This document shows, piece by piece, positions 8,652 to 16,072 of a stretch of 40,334 nucleotides of DNA (its first letter is position 1; each line of letters starts with the position of its first letter). The stretch covers positions 1 through 40,334 of the forward strand of contig CAZLHV010000005.1 in NCBI GenBank assembly GCA_964559205.1, given 5' to 3'. The notes beneath the pieces are model-generated. The model was not told where the DNA came from. It worked only from the letters and a program-made list of their open reading frames with translations, and searched no databases. The DNA comes from GWF2-43-63 sp964559205. GTDB lineage: Bacteria > Bacteroidota > Bacteroidia > Bacteroidales > DTU049. Position numbers and translations under genes: made by a program.

Positions 8652-9893
8652 TTATTTACTTATGGGTTCGTAAAACAGTTCTGATAAATTGTTGTCGCGG
8701 AACACCTGCTGAGCAACTTTGATCAAATCTTCGCGCGTGACACTCCGGTACCGCTCCACCTCCTGATTCAGCATGGCTGCATCGCCCAGCCACTCATATT
8801 GGCAGAGATTCATCGCGTTATTCAGCATGCTCGTTTTCGAGAATTCAAATGCCGATTCAACTTTGTTTTTCACCTTTTCAAGTTCATCATTGCTGAATTG
8901 ACCATCGGCAATCTGACGCAATTCATCATCCACAGCTTTGCATGCTTCGTCGAATCCTACACCGTCGCTCAGTTCGCCCTGAACAATCATCAGTCCCGGA
9001 TCAGCATCACCGCTGATGTAGGCATTAAGACCCGAAAAAAGGTTGCGGTTTTTTACCAGTCGTTGATATAGACGTGATGAAGGGCCATTCGATAGCATAT
9101 CAGAAATCATATCGCAGGCACGGTAATCGGGATCAAGACGTGATGGCATATGATATGCGCGATACATTGATCTGAAAGGCACTTCGCGCTGAAGGGTCAG
9201 GTGGCGTCGCTCTGTTTGTTGTGGTTCAGCCGGGATCTGATGAACAGCGGCATGAGGCTTCTGAATACTTCCAAACCATTGCTCGGTCATTTTCAGAATA
9301 TTGTCGGGATCGACATTTCCGGCCACACACATGATCGCGTTTCCGGGATTGTACCATTTTTGGTAAAATGCCCTGACATCTTCCATGGTGGCATTTTCGA
9401 TATGACTGATCTCTTTTCCGATGGTGGCCCAGCGATATGGATGTACTTTCCATGCAAGCGGGCGAAGGTGAAGCCAGGCATCACCATACGGCTGATTAAG
9501 ATATCGCTGTTTGAATTCTTCAATTACCACTTTTCGCTGTACTTCGAGCGACTTTTCACTGAATGCAAGATCGAGCATACGATCGGATTCAAGCCAGAAT
9601 GCTGTTTCGAGATTAACCGCCGGAATGGTGACATAGTAATTTGTAATGTCGTTGTTGGTGAAAGCGTTGTTTTCGCCACCGGTTTTTTCGAGAGGCGTAT
9701 CAAATTCAGGAATGTGTTTGCTTCCGCCAAACATGAGGTGCTCGAAAAGATGAGCAAATCCGGTTCGCTCCTCGTCCTCGTCGCGGGCACCAACACCATA
9801 TAAAATGTTTACAACAGCCATGGGCGATGATACGTCTCTGTGAATCAGGAGCTTGAGCCCATTGGGTAGGATGTGTTTTTCAAATCCGATCAT
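8652..9893 (-). CDS. M16 family zinc metallopeptidase, catalytic subunit
   Basis: 413 residues. HLFEH at 48-52 is the inverted zinc motif HxxEH of the insulinase family, in the typical context TGFAHLFEHLMFGGS, and the third ligand is Glu125 or Glu126 (KVVIEEFKQR). The C-terminal inactive-like domain follows. The gene is first in an operon with its non-catalytic partner (gap 3 bases), the pair resembling bacterial YmxG/PqqL-type proteases and mitochondrial processing peptidase. No signal peptide. Expected role is degradation of medium-size peptides, perhaps leftover signal or transit-type peptides; the substrate is not shown by the sequence. Confidence 0.93.
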   Translation of the reverse strand: MIGFEKHILPNGLKLLIHRDVSSPMAVVNILYGVGARDEDEERTGFAHLFEHLMFGGSKHIPEFDTPLEKTGGENNAFTNNDITNYYVTIPAVNLETAFWLESDRMLDLAFSEKSLEVQRKVVIEEFKQRYLNQPYGDAWLHLRPLAWKVHPYRWATIGKEISHIENATMEDVRAFYQKWYNPGNAIMCVAGNVDPDNILKMTEQWFGSIQKPHAAVHQIPAEPQQTERRHLTLQREVPFRSMYRAYHMPSRLDPDYRACDMISDMLSNGPSSRLYQRLVKNRNLFSGLNAYISGDADPGLMIVQGELSDGVGFDEACKAVDDELRQIADGQFSNDELEKVKNKVESAFEFSKTSMLNNAMNLCQYEWLGDAAMLNQEVERYRSVTREDLIKVAQQVFRDNNLSELFYEPISK

Positions 9894-9909
9894 GAATGCA
9901 TATTTGTTT

Positions 9910-9917
9910 CAAAGTTA
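9910..9917 (-). promoter_or_regulatory. -7 box of the M16 operon
   Basis: On the minus strand TAACTTTG fits TAnnTTTG, 16 nt before the ATG at 9893. It lies back to back with the box for the divergent CLC gene at 9924-9931, so the two promoters share about 40 bp. Confidence 0.5.
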
Positions 9918-9923
9918 AATAAA

Positions 9924-9931
9924 TATCTTTG
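9924..9931 (+). promoter_or_regulatory. -7 box of the CLC gene
   Basis: TATCTTTG fits TAnnTTTG, with TTTG at 9903-9906 as a possible -33 element (17-nt spacer). It leaves a leader of about 8 nt before ATG 9946. Confidence 0.5.
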
Positions 9932-9945
9932 ACAAAAATTGTTGC

Positions 9946-11724
9946 ATGCCGGCAAGATTTCATCAGGGCGGACAAGCTCGAATCTGGTATCACAAAATGC
10001 TCAAACACAAGCAGTTTATATTGCTTTTGAGCGTTGTTGTGGGCGTTTTTGCCGGCCTGGCTGCTGTGGTGTTGAAAACGTCGGTGCACTATATTGAGTC
10101 TTACATTCGCGAGCAGGCAAGTGTATCGTCCGAAAACTATTTCTATCTCATTCTTCCGGCAGCAGGCATCTTGCTGACCGTGATTTTTACAGTGTATCTG
10201 ATTGGCGATGATATCAGCCATGGGGTTTCGCGTGTGCTTTATGCTCTTTCGAAGGGTGATGCCCGCATGAAACGTCATAATATGTATTCCTCGATGGTGG
10301 GGTGTAGTCTGACGGCAGGATTGGGTGGTTCGGTAGGGATGGAGGCCCCGATTCTCACCACGGGAGCAGCGCTTGGATCCAACATCGGTGAATGGTTTGG
10401 TCAATCGCAACGTACACGTATGTTGCTGATTGGCGCAGGTACCGCAGGTGCAATGGCCGCTATTTTCAAGGCTCCCATTGCCGGAATGATCTTCGCACTG
10501 GAGGTGCTGGCGCTCGATATCACTGCAGCATCTATTATTCCATTGCTCATTAGCGCGGTTTCAGGTGCACTGGTTTCAACGTTTCTGTACGGACAAAGTG
10601 TCGAGTTTTATTTCTCAGTCCGAAATCCGGTCAATCTGGCCAATGTGCCGTATTATATAGGATTAGGCATTTTTTGTGGTCTCGTTTCGCTCTATTTTCT
10701 CCGAACAAATGAATGGATCGAGAAATGGATGAAGAAAATTCCGCAAAAGCGAATGCGGGTTGCCATTGGGGGAATTGCTGTAAGCGCGTTGGTTTTTTTT
10801 CTGCCGCCACTATATGGCGAAGGCTATTCTTCCATGAAAATGATTTTGAGCGGCGAAATACATCAGTTGGCCAATAATTCCGTCTTTTATGCTTTTGATG
10901 AAAACTCATGGGCTTTTGTCGGTTATCTTGGTTTAATTCTGGTTTTGAAGGTGGCTGCAACCTCATTCACAACCGGTTCGGGAGGTATTGGCGGTGTGTT
11001 TGCTCCGGCGTTGTTTATGGGTGGTATTGCAGGTGCAGTTTTTGCAAAAGCTGTGAATCTGTTTGATATTGGAACACTCATTCCGGCCAATTTCATCCTT
11101 GTCGGCATGGCCGGACTCATTTCGGGGGTGGTCTCGGCTCCGCTTACCGCCGTGTTTCTCATTGCCGAAATCACGGGCGGGTATCATTTGTTTATTCCGC
11201 TCATCATTACATCGAGTCTGAGCTACCTGACCACCCGCCTGCATGAGCCGTATTCCATTTACACGCGTGGGCTTGCCCGCAGTGGAGACCTGATCACACA
11301 TGACAGGGACAAGACAGCGCTCACCCTTTTGCGGATCAACGATGTAGTAGAAACCCAGTTTATTGTGGTACGGCCTGAGCAAACTTTGCGCGACCTGGTC
11401 GATGCCATTTCTCGGTCAACACGCAATCTATTCCCTGTGGTTGATCGTGAAGGAAACTATCTGGGTGTGATATCGCTCGACGATGTGCGACAAATCATGT
11501 TCGACCAGTCGAAATATGATGCGGTGATTCTGAAAGATCTTATGCAGATTACTCACGAGCATGTGTCGCTCGACGAAAATCTAGAATCGGCCATTGCACG
11601 CTTTCGCAAAACAGGCTGGTATAATCTGCCGGTGCTCGACGGAAAGAAATACATCGGTTTTGTTTCGCGATCCAATATTTTCATGGTGTATCGGAACAAG
11701 ATCAAGGAATTTTCTGCCGAATAG
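9946..11724 (+). CDS. CLC-family chloride channel/transporter with two CBS domains
   Basis: 592 residues from ATG 9946 (ATG 9997 is an alternative). The CLC core of many membrane helices spans about 20-430: GSVGMEAP with the gating glutamate Glu133, APIAGMIFALEVL (176-188), GSGGIGGVFAPALFMGG, and ITGGYHLF with the pore tyrosine. The site of the ClcA proton glutamate (second Glu of IIEEM) is Val187 here, as in CLC channels rather than H+/Cl- exchangers. The GSGIP serine region reads SHGVSRV, near the GHGVPEV variant. Residues of about 450-590 form two CBS domains that may sense adenine nucleotides. It moves chloride or a related anion across the inner membrane. Confidence 0.92.
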   Translation: MPARFHQGGQARIWYHKMLKHKQFILLLSVVVGVFAGLAAVVLKTSVHYIESYIREQASVSSENYFYLILPAAGILLTVIFTVYLIGDDISHGVSRVLYALSKGDARMKRHNMYSSMVGCSLTAGLGGSVGMEAPILTTGAALGSNIGEWFGQSQRTRMLLIGAGTAGAMAAIFKAPIAGMIFALEVLALDITAASIIPLLISAVSGALVSTFLYGQSVEFYFSVRNPVNLANVPYYIGLGIFCGLVSLYFLRTNEWIEKWMKKIPQKRMRVAIGGIAVSALVFFLPPLYGEGYSSMKMILSGEIHQLANNSVFYAFDENSWAFVGYLGLILVLKVAATSFTTGSGGIGGVFAPALFMGGIAGAVFAKAVNLFDIGTLIPANFILVGMAGLISGVVSAPLTAVFLIAEITGGYHLFIPLIITSSLSYLTTRLHEPYSIYTRGLARSGDLITHDRDKTALTLLRINDVVETQFIVVRPEQTLRDLVDAISRSTRNLFPVVDREGNYLGVISLDDVRQIMFDQSKYDAVILKDLMQITHEHVSLDENLESAIARFRKTGWYNLPVLDGKKYIGFVSRSNIFMVYRNKIKEFSAE

Positions 11725-11836
11725 CATCATTGAGCGTGTTTTATTCAGATAGTTTAAGCAGGTACGATCTTCAGTTTGTTGAGTATTGTTACAGTAGGGT
11801 TTATGTTTGCGTGATGGATTGCCTGCATTCTTTGCG

Positions 11837-11844
11837 TATATTTG
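11837..11844 (+). promoter_or_regulatory. -7 box upstream of the DUF1398 gene
   Basis: TATATTTG fits TAnnTTTG. Start of transcription would be near 11851, giving a leader of about 110 nt to the ATG at 11962. TTG at 11819-11821 is a possible but close -33 element (15-nt spacer). Confidence 0.4.
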
Positions 11845-11849
11845 TGCTT

Positions 11850-11923
11850 CAGAATGCATTACCGTATTCTGCTTAAATGAAAGATGTTTCATAAACCAGT
11901 GGAATGAATGCTTGCAGTGGTTT
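11850..11923 (+). other. Leader with three successive stem-loops
   Basis: Downstream of the predicted transcription start are three adjacent perfect 6-bp dyads: CAGAAT/ATTCTG (11850-11871, 10-nt loop), ATGAAA-GATG-TTTCAT (11877-11892) and AAACCA/TGGTTT (11893-11923, 19-nt loop). They may form a structured 5' leader of the DUF1398 gene. Short dyads of this size can occur by chance, so no regulatory class is assigned. Confidence 0.3.
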
Positions 11924-11961
11924 CAGGTTGAGTCTGTCAGAAAACACTAAAATAAACCATT

Positions 11962-12354
11962 ATGTTTACCATTGACCAAATTGAATTTGCTCACAGTAAA
12001 ATCAAGTCTGGCGCTGAATTTCCTACATACATTCAGGAAATTAAATCATTGGGAGTTATTTCATTTGTAACCTGGGTGAAAAACAGCCAAACCCAGTATT
12101 TCGGGAAGGACGATTTCGTGGTCACTTCAGAACCGAAATATGATGCAATGAACATTTCACCTGTAAGTAATAAAGACCAGTTTGTCATTTTTTTGCAAAT
12201 GCATCAAAAGGGTGAAACAGATTATATTTCCTTTTGCAGGCATTGCGCAGAAACAGGGATTGTGAAGTGGGTCGTTAACCTCGAAAAAATGACCTGTATT
12301 TACTTTGACACATTGGGAAATGAGGTTCTGATTGAAAAAGTGCCTGAAAAATAA
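11962..12354 (+). CDS. DUF1398 (YbcV-like) small protein
   Basis: 130 residues, close to the usual length of the DUF1398 family. Recognised from the opening FTIDQIEFAHSKIKSGAEFP, the YIQEIKSLGV segment, and the ending CIYFDTLGNEVLIEKVP. No signal peptide or membrane segment. The family includes E. coli YbcV and other proteins of unknown function; no catalytic residues are known to me. It stands alone between the CLC gene and the convergent CphA-like gene, with its own probable promoter. Confidence 0.8.
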   Translation: MFTIDQIEFAHSKIKSGAEFPTYIQEIKSLGVISFVTWVKNSQTQYFGKDDFVVTSEPKYDAMNISPVSNKDQFVIFLQMHQKGETDYISFCRHCAETGIVKWVVNLEKMTCIYFDTLGNEVLIEKVPEK

Positions 12355-12512
12355 TGTGTTGACATTTCAAGCATTCATGAAAATGATATGTTGCTTTTAG
12401 AGTTCCAGTTCAACTTGATTAAGCCCAGCGTAATCTTTAGGAATATAATAAGCTAATAGTTAGTGTATTGGCTGTTCAATAGGTGTTTGGGTACCATTCT
12501 TACCGAAAATGT

Positions 12513-14663
12513 TTAAACAATTCCTGCGAAAAGTCTTTTCAGGCAGGATTCGCTGTGTTCGGGCAGATGCAGGCAAACGGCAATGGCAGCCAGCACCGCA
12601 TCGGCAAGACGACCTTCTTTGTTTTTCCACACCGATGCAATGTTTTCGGAGTAGGCAAGTGTATGTTCGCGGCCATCCCTCAATAGCATGATATGACCTT
12701 CGTCGCCAAAAACGCAGCATTTCATGTTTGGCAGTGTTGCGAAATCGGGTCTGCAGTCACTAAACCACACAATGGGATTTTCTACACGTTCGGCCATTTC
12801 GGCAACCAATGGGTCGGCAGCGTTTAGAAATACCAGTCCTTCGGGATAAACCTGTTCGGCAACAACACTCTTGGCGTAGGCAAGATCTTCGGGAAGATGA
12901 TAGCCCATGGCTTCGGTCTCGTTCGGATCGATGTTCAGCACTACAGCCAAATCGGCTGATTCGTAAGGCAGGCCGGATCGGGAAATCATTTCGGCGCTGA
13001 CTTCGCACAGAATCATTTCGGTTGAAGGATCGCGCATGAGCAGGCGGGCATTGGCTGAACTCACTTCGCCGCTTTGAGACAAGAGTGTTGCTCCAAGCGA
13101 CAACTGTACCGAGCTCAGAACGGCCAGCTGCGGAAAATCGGGCTTCATGGCCTTCTGTAGCAGGGTTAGGAATGTTGTTTTACCATGGCTTCCGGTGATG
13201 GTGAGCAAAGGTGCATGAGTGGGAGCGCCTTCCGGAAATAGATGCTTTACAAAGGGCAAGGCCACATCGCGGGGTTCTCCCTCTGCAGGATTGAGGTGCA
13301 TTCTGAAATTAGGCGCAGCCACAAGCTGCAGAATGCCTTCTCCTTCGGCAAACGGCTGTGATGGATCCTGCATGAGCACATCGACACCGGCTACATCACA
13401 TCCTGTAAGCTTCACCGCCCTGATGACCGCATGGCGTACGCTATGATGTACCGCTTTTGTGAATGATTTTGTATAACTCCCGTTGGAAGGATTTGCAGTG
13501 GCGCCAAGCAACACCTGCTGACCATCCACGGGGACTGATGTGGTATTCAGCCCCTGCATTTTCAGCTGCATTTCTGCTTCGGGACACATTTGGATAAAGC
13601 TCAGTTTGCCTTTGTCTCCTTGTTGACGGCCATCCTCTACATTTCGCTTTGAAATCAGGTCTGAAATGTCATTCAGTCCGTTGCCAATGATTCGTGGAGG
13701 CTCAACGCAGGCCACCGCCGTCAGTTCATCGCCGGTGACAAGAAAACGATATACGCCGAGCATTGGCGTTTTTACAAAAATAAGTGCTTCGTTAACATGG
13801 TCAAGAACCGATGTGTTCATTCCGCTGTTGCAGAACAACGCCCAACCTTGCTGGTCATTGCTTCGAAAACGAGGAAACAAGATTCCTTTTTCAGCAGGGA
13901 CATCAAGGATAGTTTCGGGATAGGCAACCGGAGGTACCGCAATTCCGGCATCACGCAGCATGGTGAGTGTTAGTTTTCGGTCGGCAATGATATCGAGTGC
14001 CAGTGCAGGGGTGCGTCCGGTGAGTGAGCTCCTGATGCGTTGCTGATAGCGTCCGGTGCCGAGTTGAATCAGATTATACTCATCAAGCCGTAACCAAGGA
14101 ATGCCAAGGTTGGTAGCGCAATCTGCAATGGCCTGTGTGGTGGGACCCAGCAGACGTTCTTCCCTGATGCTGATGAGCATGCTGACAACCTGAGTTATGT
14201 CAAATGTTTTGTTGTCAAGAATGGCGTTAATGAGATTGAGTGCAGCCATGCCAGCCACAGCTCCTGCTACTTCGTCGCGGAACCGGAAAATGACATTGTA
14301 AACCCCGTCACGGAGCGTGCTTCGTGTTTTTCCATAAGAAACATGCATCCCGGCAAGGTCCTGCAATTCAATGGCCACATGTTCCATCACATGTCCCAGC
14401 AGTGTTCCGTCTTTGACACGCATGAAAAATCCGCCACGAACGCTTTCGCTGCAATGATGTTCGATGAGAGAGGGCAGGGCAGCAGTCAGTCTTTCATAAA
14501 ACCCCGGAATCTGGTTGGAATATACCTCGTGATATTCATTCAGATTAATGGTGAAAAGCATGATGGGGCCGCCACTGAAGTAATTGGCACCGTGGAGCAG
14601 TCTGTAGCTTTCGCAGCTGACAGGTCCCGGAAGTATTTGATATGGAATGTCGGTTGAATGCAT
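12513..14663 (-). CDS. Cyanophycin-synthetase-like protein, degenerate ATP-grasp and truncated Mur-ligase domain
   Basis: 716 residues against about 870-900 for CphA. The CphA N-terminal domain is clear (LIEHHCSE at 66-73, GHVMEHVAIELQDLAGM at 90-106, then GKTR). The ATP-grasp part aligns well (LRDAGIAVP, then PPRIIGNG), but the metal-binding EVNAAPG signature reads QLVAAPN (446-452) and the ATP lysine KPLDGNHGRG region reads PRFRSNDQQG. The Mur-ligase P-loop GSHGKTT (491-497) is intact, yet the protein ends near where the third Mur domain (GRxN, DYAHNP) should begin. Polymer synthesis of the usual kind therefore looks unlikely. Its ATG overlaps the stop of the methyltransferase gene (TAATG). 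It may use or bind a related acyl or peptide substrate; function unknown. Confidence 0.85.
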   Translation of the reverse strand: MHSTDIPYQILPGPVSCESYRLLHGANYFSGGPIMLFTINLNEYHEVYSNQIPGFYERLTAALPSLIEHHCSESVRGGFFMRVKDGTLLGHVMEHVAIELQDLAGMHVSYGKTRSTLRDGVYNVIFRFRDEVAGAVAGMAALNLINAILDNKTFDITQVVSMLISIREERLLGPTTQAIADCATNLGIPWLRLDEYNLIQLGTGRYQQRIRSSLTGRTPALALDIIADRKLTLTMLRDAGIAVPPVAYPETILDVPAEKGILFPRFRSNDQQGWALFCNSGMNTSVLDHVNEALIFVKTPMLGVYRFLVTGDELTAVACVEPPRIIGNGLNDISDLISKRNVEDGRQQGDKGKLSFIQMCPEAEMQLKMQGLNTTSVPVDGQQVLLGATANPSNGSYTKSFTKAVHHSVRHAVIRAVKLTGCDVAGVDVLMQDPSQPFAEGEGILQLVAAPNFRMHLNPAEGEPRDVALPFVKHLFPEGAPTHAPLLTITGSHGKTTFLTLLQKAMKPDFPQLAVLSSVQLSLGATLLSQSGEVSSANARLLMRDPSTEMILCEVSAEMISRSGLPYESADLAVVLNIDPNETEAMGYHLPEDLAYAKSVVAEQVYPEGLVFLNAADPLVAEMAERVENPIVWFSDCRPDFATLPNMKCCVFGDEGHIMLLRDGREHTLAYSENIASVWKNKEGRLADAVLAAIAVCLHLPEHSESCLKRLFAGIV

Positions 14664-15259
14664 TATTTTCGACCAATATAGCGAATGACATCGGCTTCAC
14701 CCATGTGTCCTGGCCCTTCGTTAAGGAGCAGGGTTTTCTCTTCGAGATATTCTTTTCGGAAACAACTGAACTCTTTTTCGATGGTTTGGATGTCGTAAAG
14801 CAATGACTCGTCTTTTGGGCCAAATGTGTTGCGTAATAACTGCTTTCTCGAAAAAACTTCAATCACCAGTTTACCACCGATAGCCATGGATTCCCACAGT
14901 TTGAGCGAAAGCTTAAAACGCAGTTCCTGAGGAATATGCACAAAGATCAATGCTGCCGCATGATAGAATTCGGGCTTGACCTGAAAATCTTCGATGGAAT
15001 GAATGGCATACTGAATTTTTACATTGTGCTGCTCTGCGAGGACCAGTGCTTTTTTGCGAGCTTCCGGGCTGCTGTCAAAAGCATCGACATTCCATCCGTG
15101 TTTCGCCGCAAAAACAGCATTCCGTCCTTCGCCTTCGGCCGGAAGAATCATGCGGCCCTTGAAATGTGAGCCTTCGACAAATTGCTGCAAAAATTCGTTG
15201 GGCGCTGTGCCGTAATGATATTCGGGTTTTCCGTAAACCTCGTCCCATTTGTTGATCAT
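14663..15259 (-). CDS. Class I SAM-dependent methyltransferase (TehB-like)
   Basis: 198 residues of the Rossmann methyltransferase fold. Motif I is ILPAEGEGRNAVFAAKHGW (about 38-56), followed by VDAFDSSPEA, where the acidic residue at the end of strand 2 holds the SAM ribose, and IFVHIPQELR as the post-II/III region. The N-terminal WDEVYGKPEYHYGTAPNEFL is typical of a TehB/thiopurine-like subgroup. Cytoplasmic. It is the middle gene of a tight operon: its ATG overlaps the pepE stop by 4 bases (ATGA) and its stop overlaps the CphA-like start by one base. The substrate is unknown; context suggests a step linked to an Asp-containing peptide or a CphA-like product. Confidence 0.85.
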   Translation of the reverse strand: MINKWDEVYGKPEYHYGTAPNEFLQQFVEGSHFKGRMILPAEGEGRNAVFAAKHGWNVDAFDSSPEARKKALVLAEQHNVKIQYAIHSIEDFQVKPEFYHAAALIFVHIPQELRFKLSLKLWESMAIGGKLVIEVFSRKQLLRNTFGPKDESLLYDIQTIEKEFSCFRKEYLEEKTLLLNEGPGHMGEADVIRYIGRK

Positions 15260-16002
15260 AGCAATGTACTATTCAGAAGAAAATCGATGTTCAGGCCGGG
15301 GGCAAATTCAGCAGGCTGCTGGCCATAGCGAAATACGATCAGGGGCTTGTTGCCGTGCATGGAGATGTGCTCGCCTTCGAGTTCGAAATAGCATCCTTCG
15401 CGCAAACCGGCCACATACATTTCGCGATTCACGGTCAGGAACTCTTCGATGCGTTGCTGGCGGGTTTCTCCACCATGCCCTTCGGGATTGGCGTCGAGAT
15501 AATGCGGATTGATCTGAAAAGGAATCATGCCAAGACATTTGAACGATTCGGGCTCAACGATGGGCATATCGTTGGTGGTGAACAATGCGGGACATGCAAT
15601 GTTTGAACCGGCACTCCAGCCACAAAAGGGTGTGCCTCCTTTTACTTTTTCCCTGATGGCATGCATAAGACCTGTTTTATGCAGCATATATACAAGATAA
15701 AAAGTGTTTCCGCCACCGACACAGATGGCGGTAGCGTTGTTGACTGCTGCAACCGGGTCGGATTCATGATGCACGGAAGTGAATGTAATTCCGTATTCGC
15801 TGAAAACACCTGCCACGCGGTTGATGTAGGCATCGTATGATTTTTCGAGGCTTTCGGAAACGAGGTTTACACCGGCATAGGGAACAAACAGCACTTTGCT
15901 GATTCCTTTGCTTTTGTACCAAGAAGCGATTTTGTCCTTGCACCAGCCGAGATAAGGTTCTCCGGCCATGGTGGAATTGCTGATCAGGAGCATTTGAGTC
16001 AT
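15256..16002 (-). CDS. pepE: Peptidase E (alpha-aspartyl dipeptidase, family S51)
   Basis: 248 residues, slightly longer than the 229 of Salmonella PepE. GGGNTFYLV (96-104) and GWSAGSN (128-134) hold the nucleophile Ser130; Asp145 and His167 (NPHYLD) are spaced +15 and +37 from it, the same as Ser120-Asp135-His157 of Salmonella PepE. The enzyme cleaves dipeptides with an N-terminal aspartate in the cytoplasm. Cyanophycinases belong to the same S51 family but have a GTSAGA-type context; the NPHYLDANPEGHGGETR signature favours PepE. It is first in the operon with the methyltransferase and the CphA-like gene. Confidence 0.92.
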   Translation of the reverse strand: MTQMLLISNSTMAGEPYLGWCKDKIASWYKSKGISKVLFVPYAGVNLVSESLEKSYDAYINRVAGVFSEYGITFTSVHHESDPVAAVNNATAICVGGGNTFYLVYMLHKTGLMHAIREKVKGGTPFCGWSAGSNIACPALFTTNDMPIVEPESFKCLGMIPFQINPHYLDANPEGHGGETRQQRIEEFLTVNREMYVAGLREGCYFELEGEHISMHGNKPLIVFRYGQQPAEFAPGLNIDFLLNSTLL

Positions 16003-16021
16003 GTGAATGAGATTTAATATT

Positions 16022-16029
16022 CAAAGATA
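16022..16029 (-). promoter_or_regulatory. -7 box of the pepE operon
   Basis: On the minus strand TATCTTTG fits TAnnTTTG, 19 nt before the ATG at 16002. No -33 TTG at the expected distance. Confidence 0.5.
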
Positions 16030-16072
16030 ATGAAAAACAAAGACTGGGATATAAGACACAGAAAATAATGGC

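Noticed and set aside
9201..9803. Open frame of 200 codons on the plus strand inside the M16 gene
   Set aside because: Antisense to a gene with an intact zinc motif; the protein has no recognisable feature.
12513..16002. Classical cyanophycin storage operon
   Set aside because: The synthetase-like protein lacks ATP-grasp metal residues and the third Mur domain, and the peptidase has PepE rather than cyanophycinase signatures.
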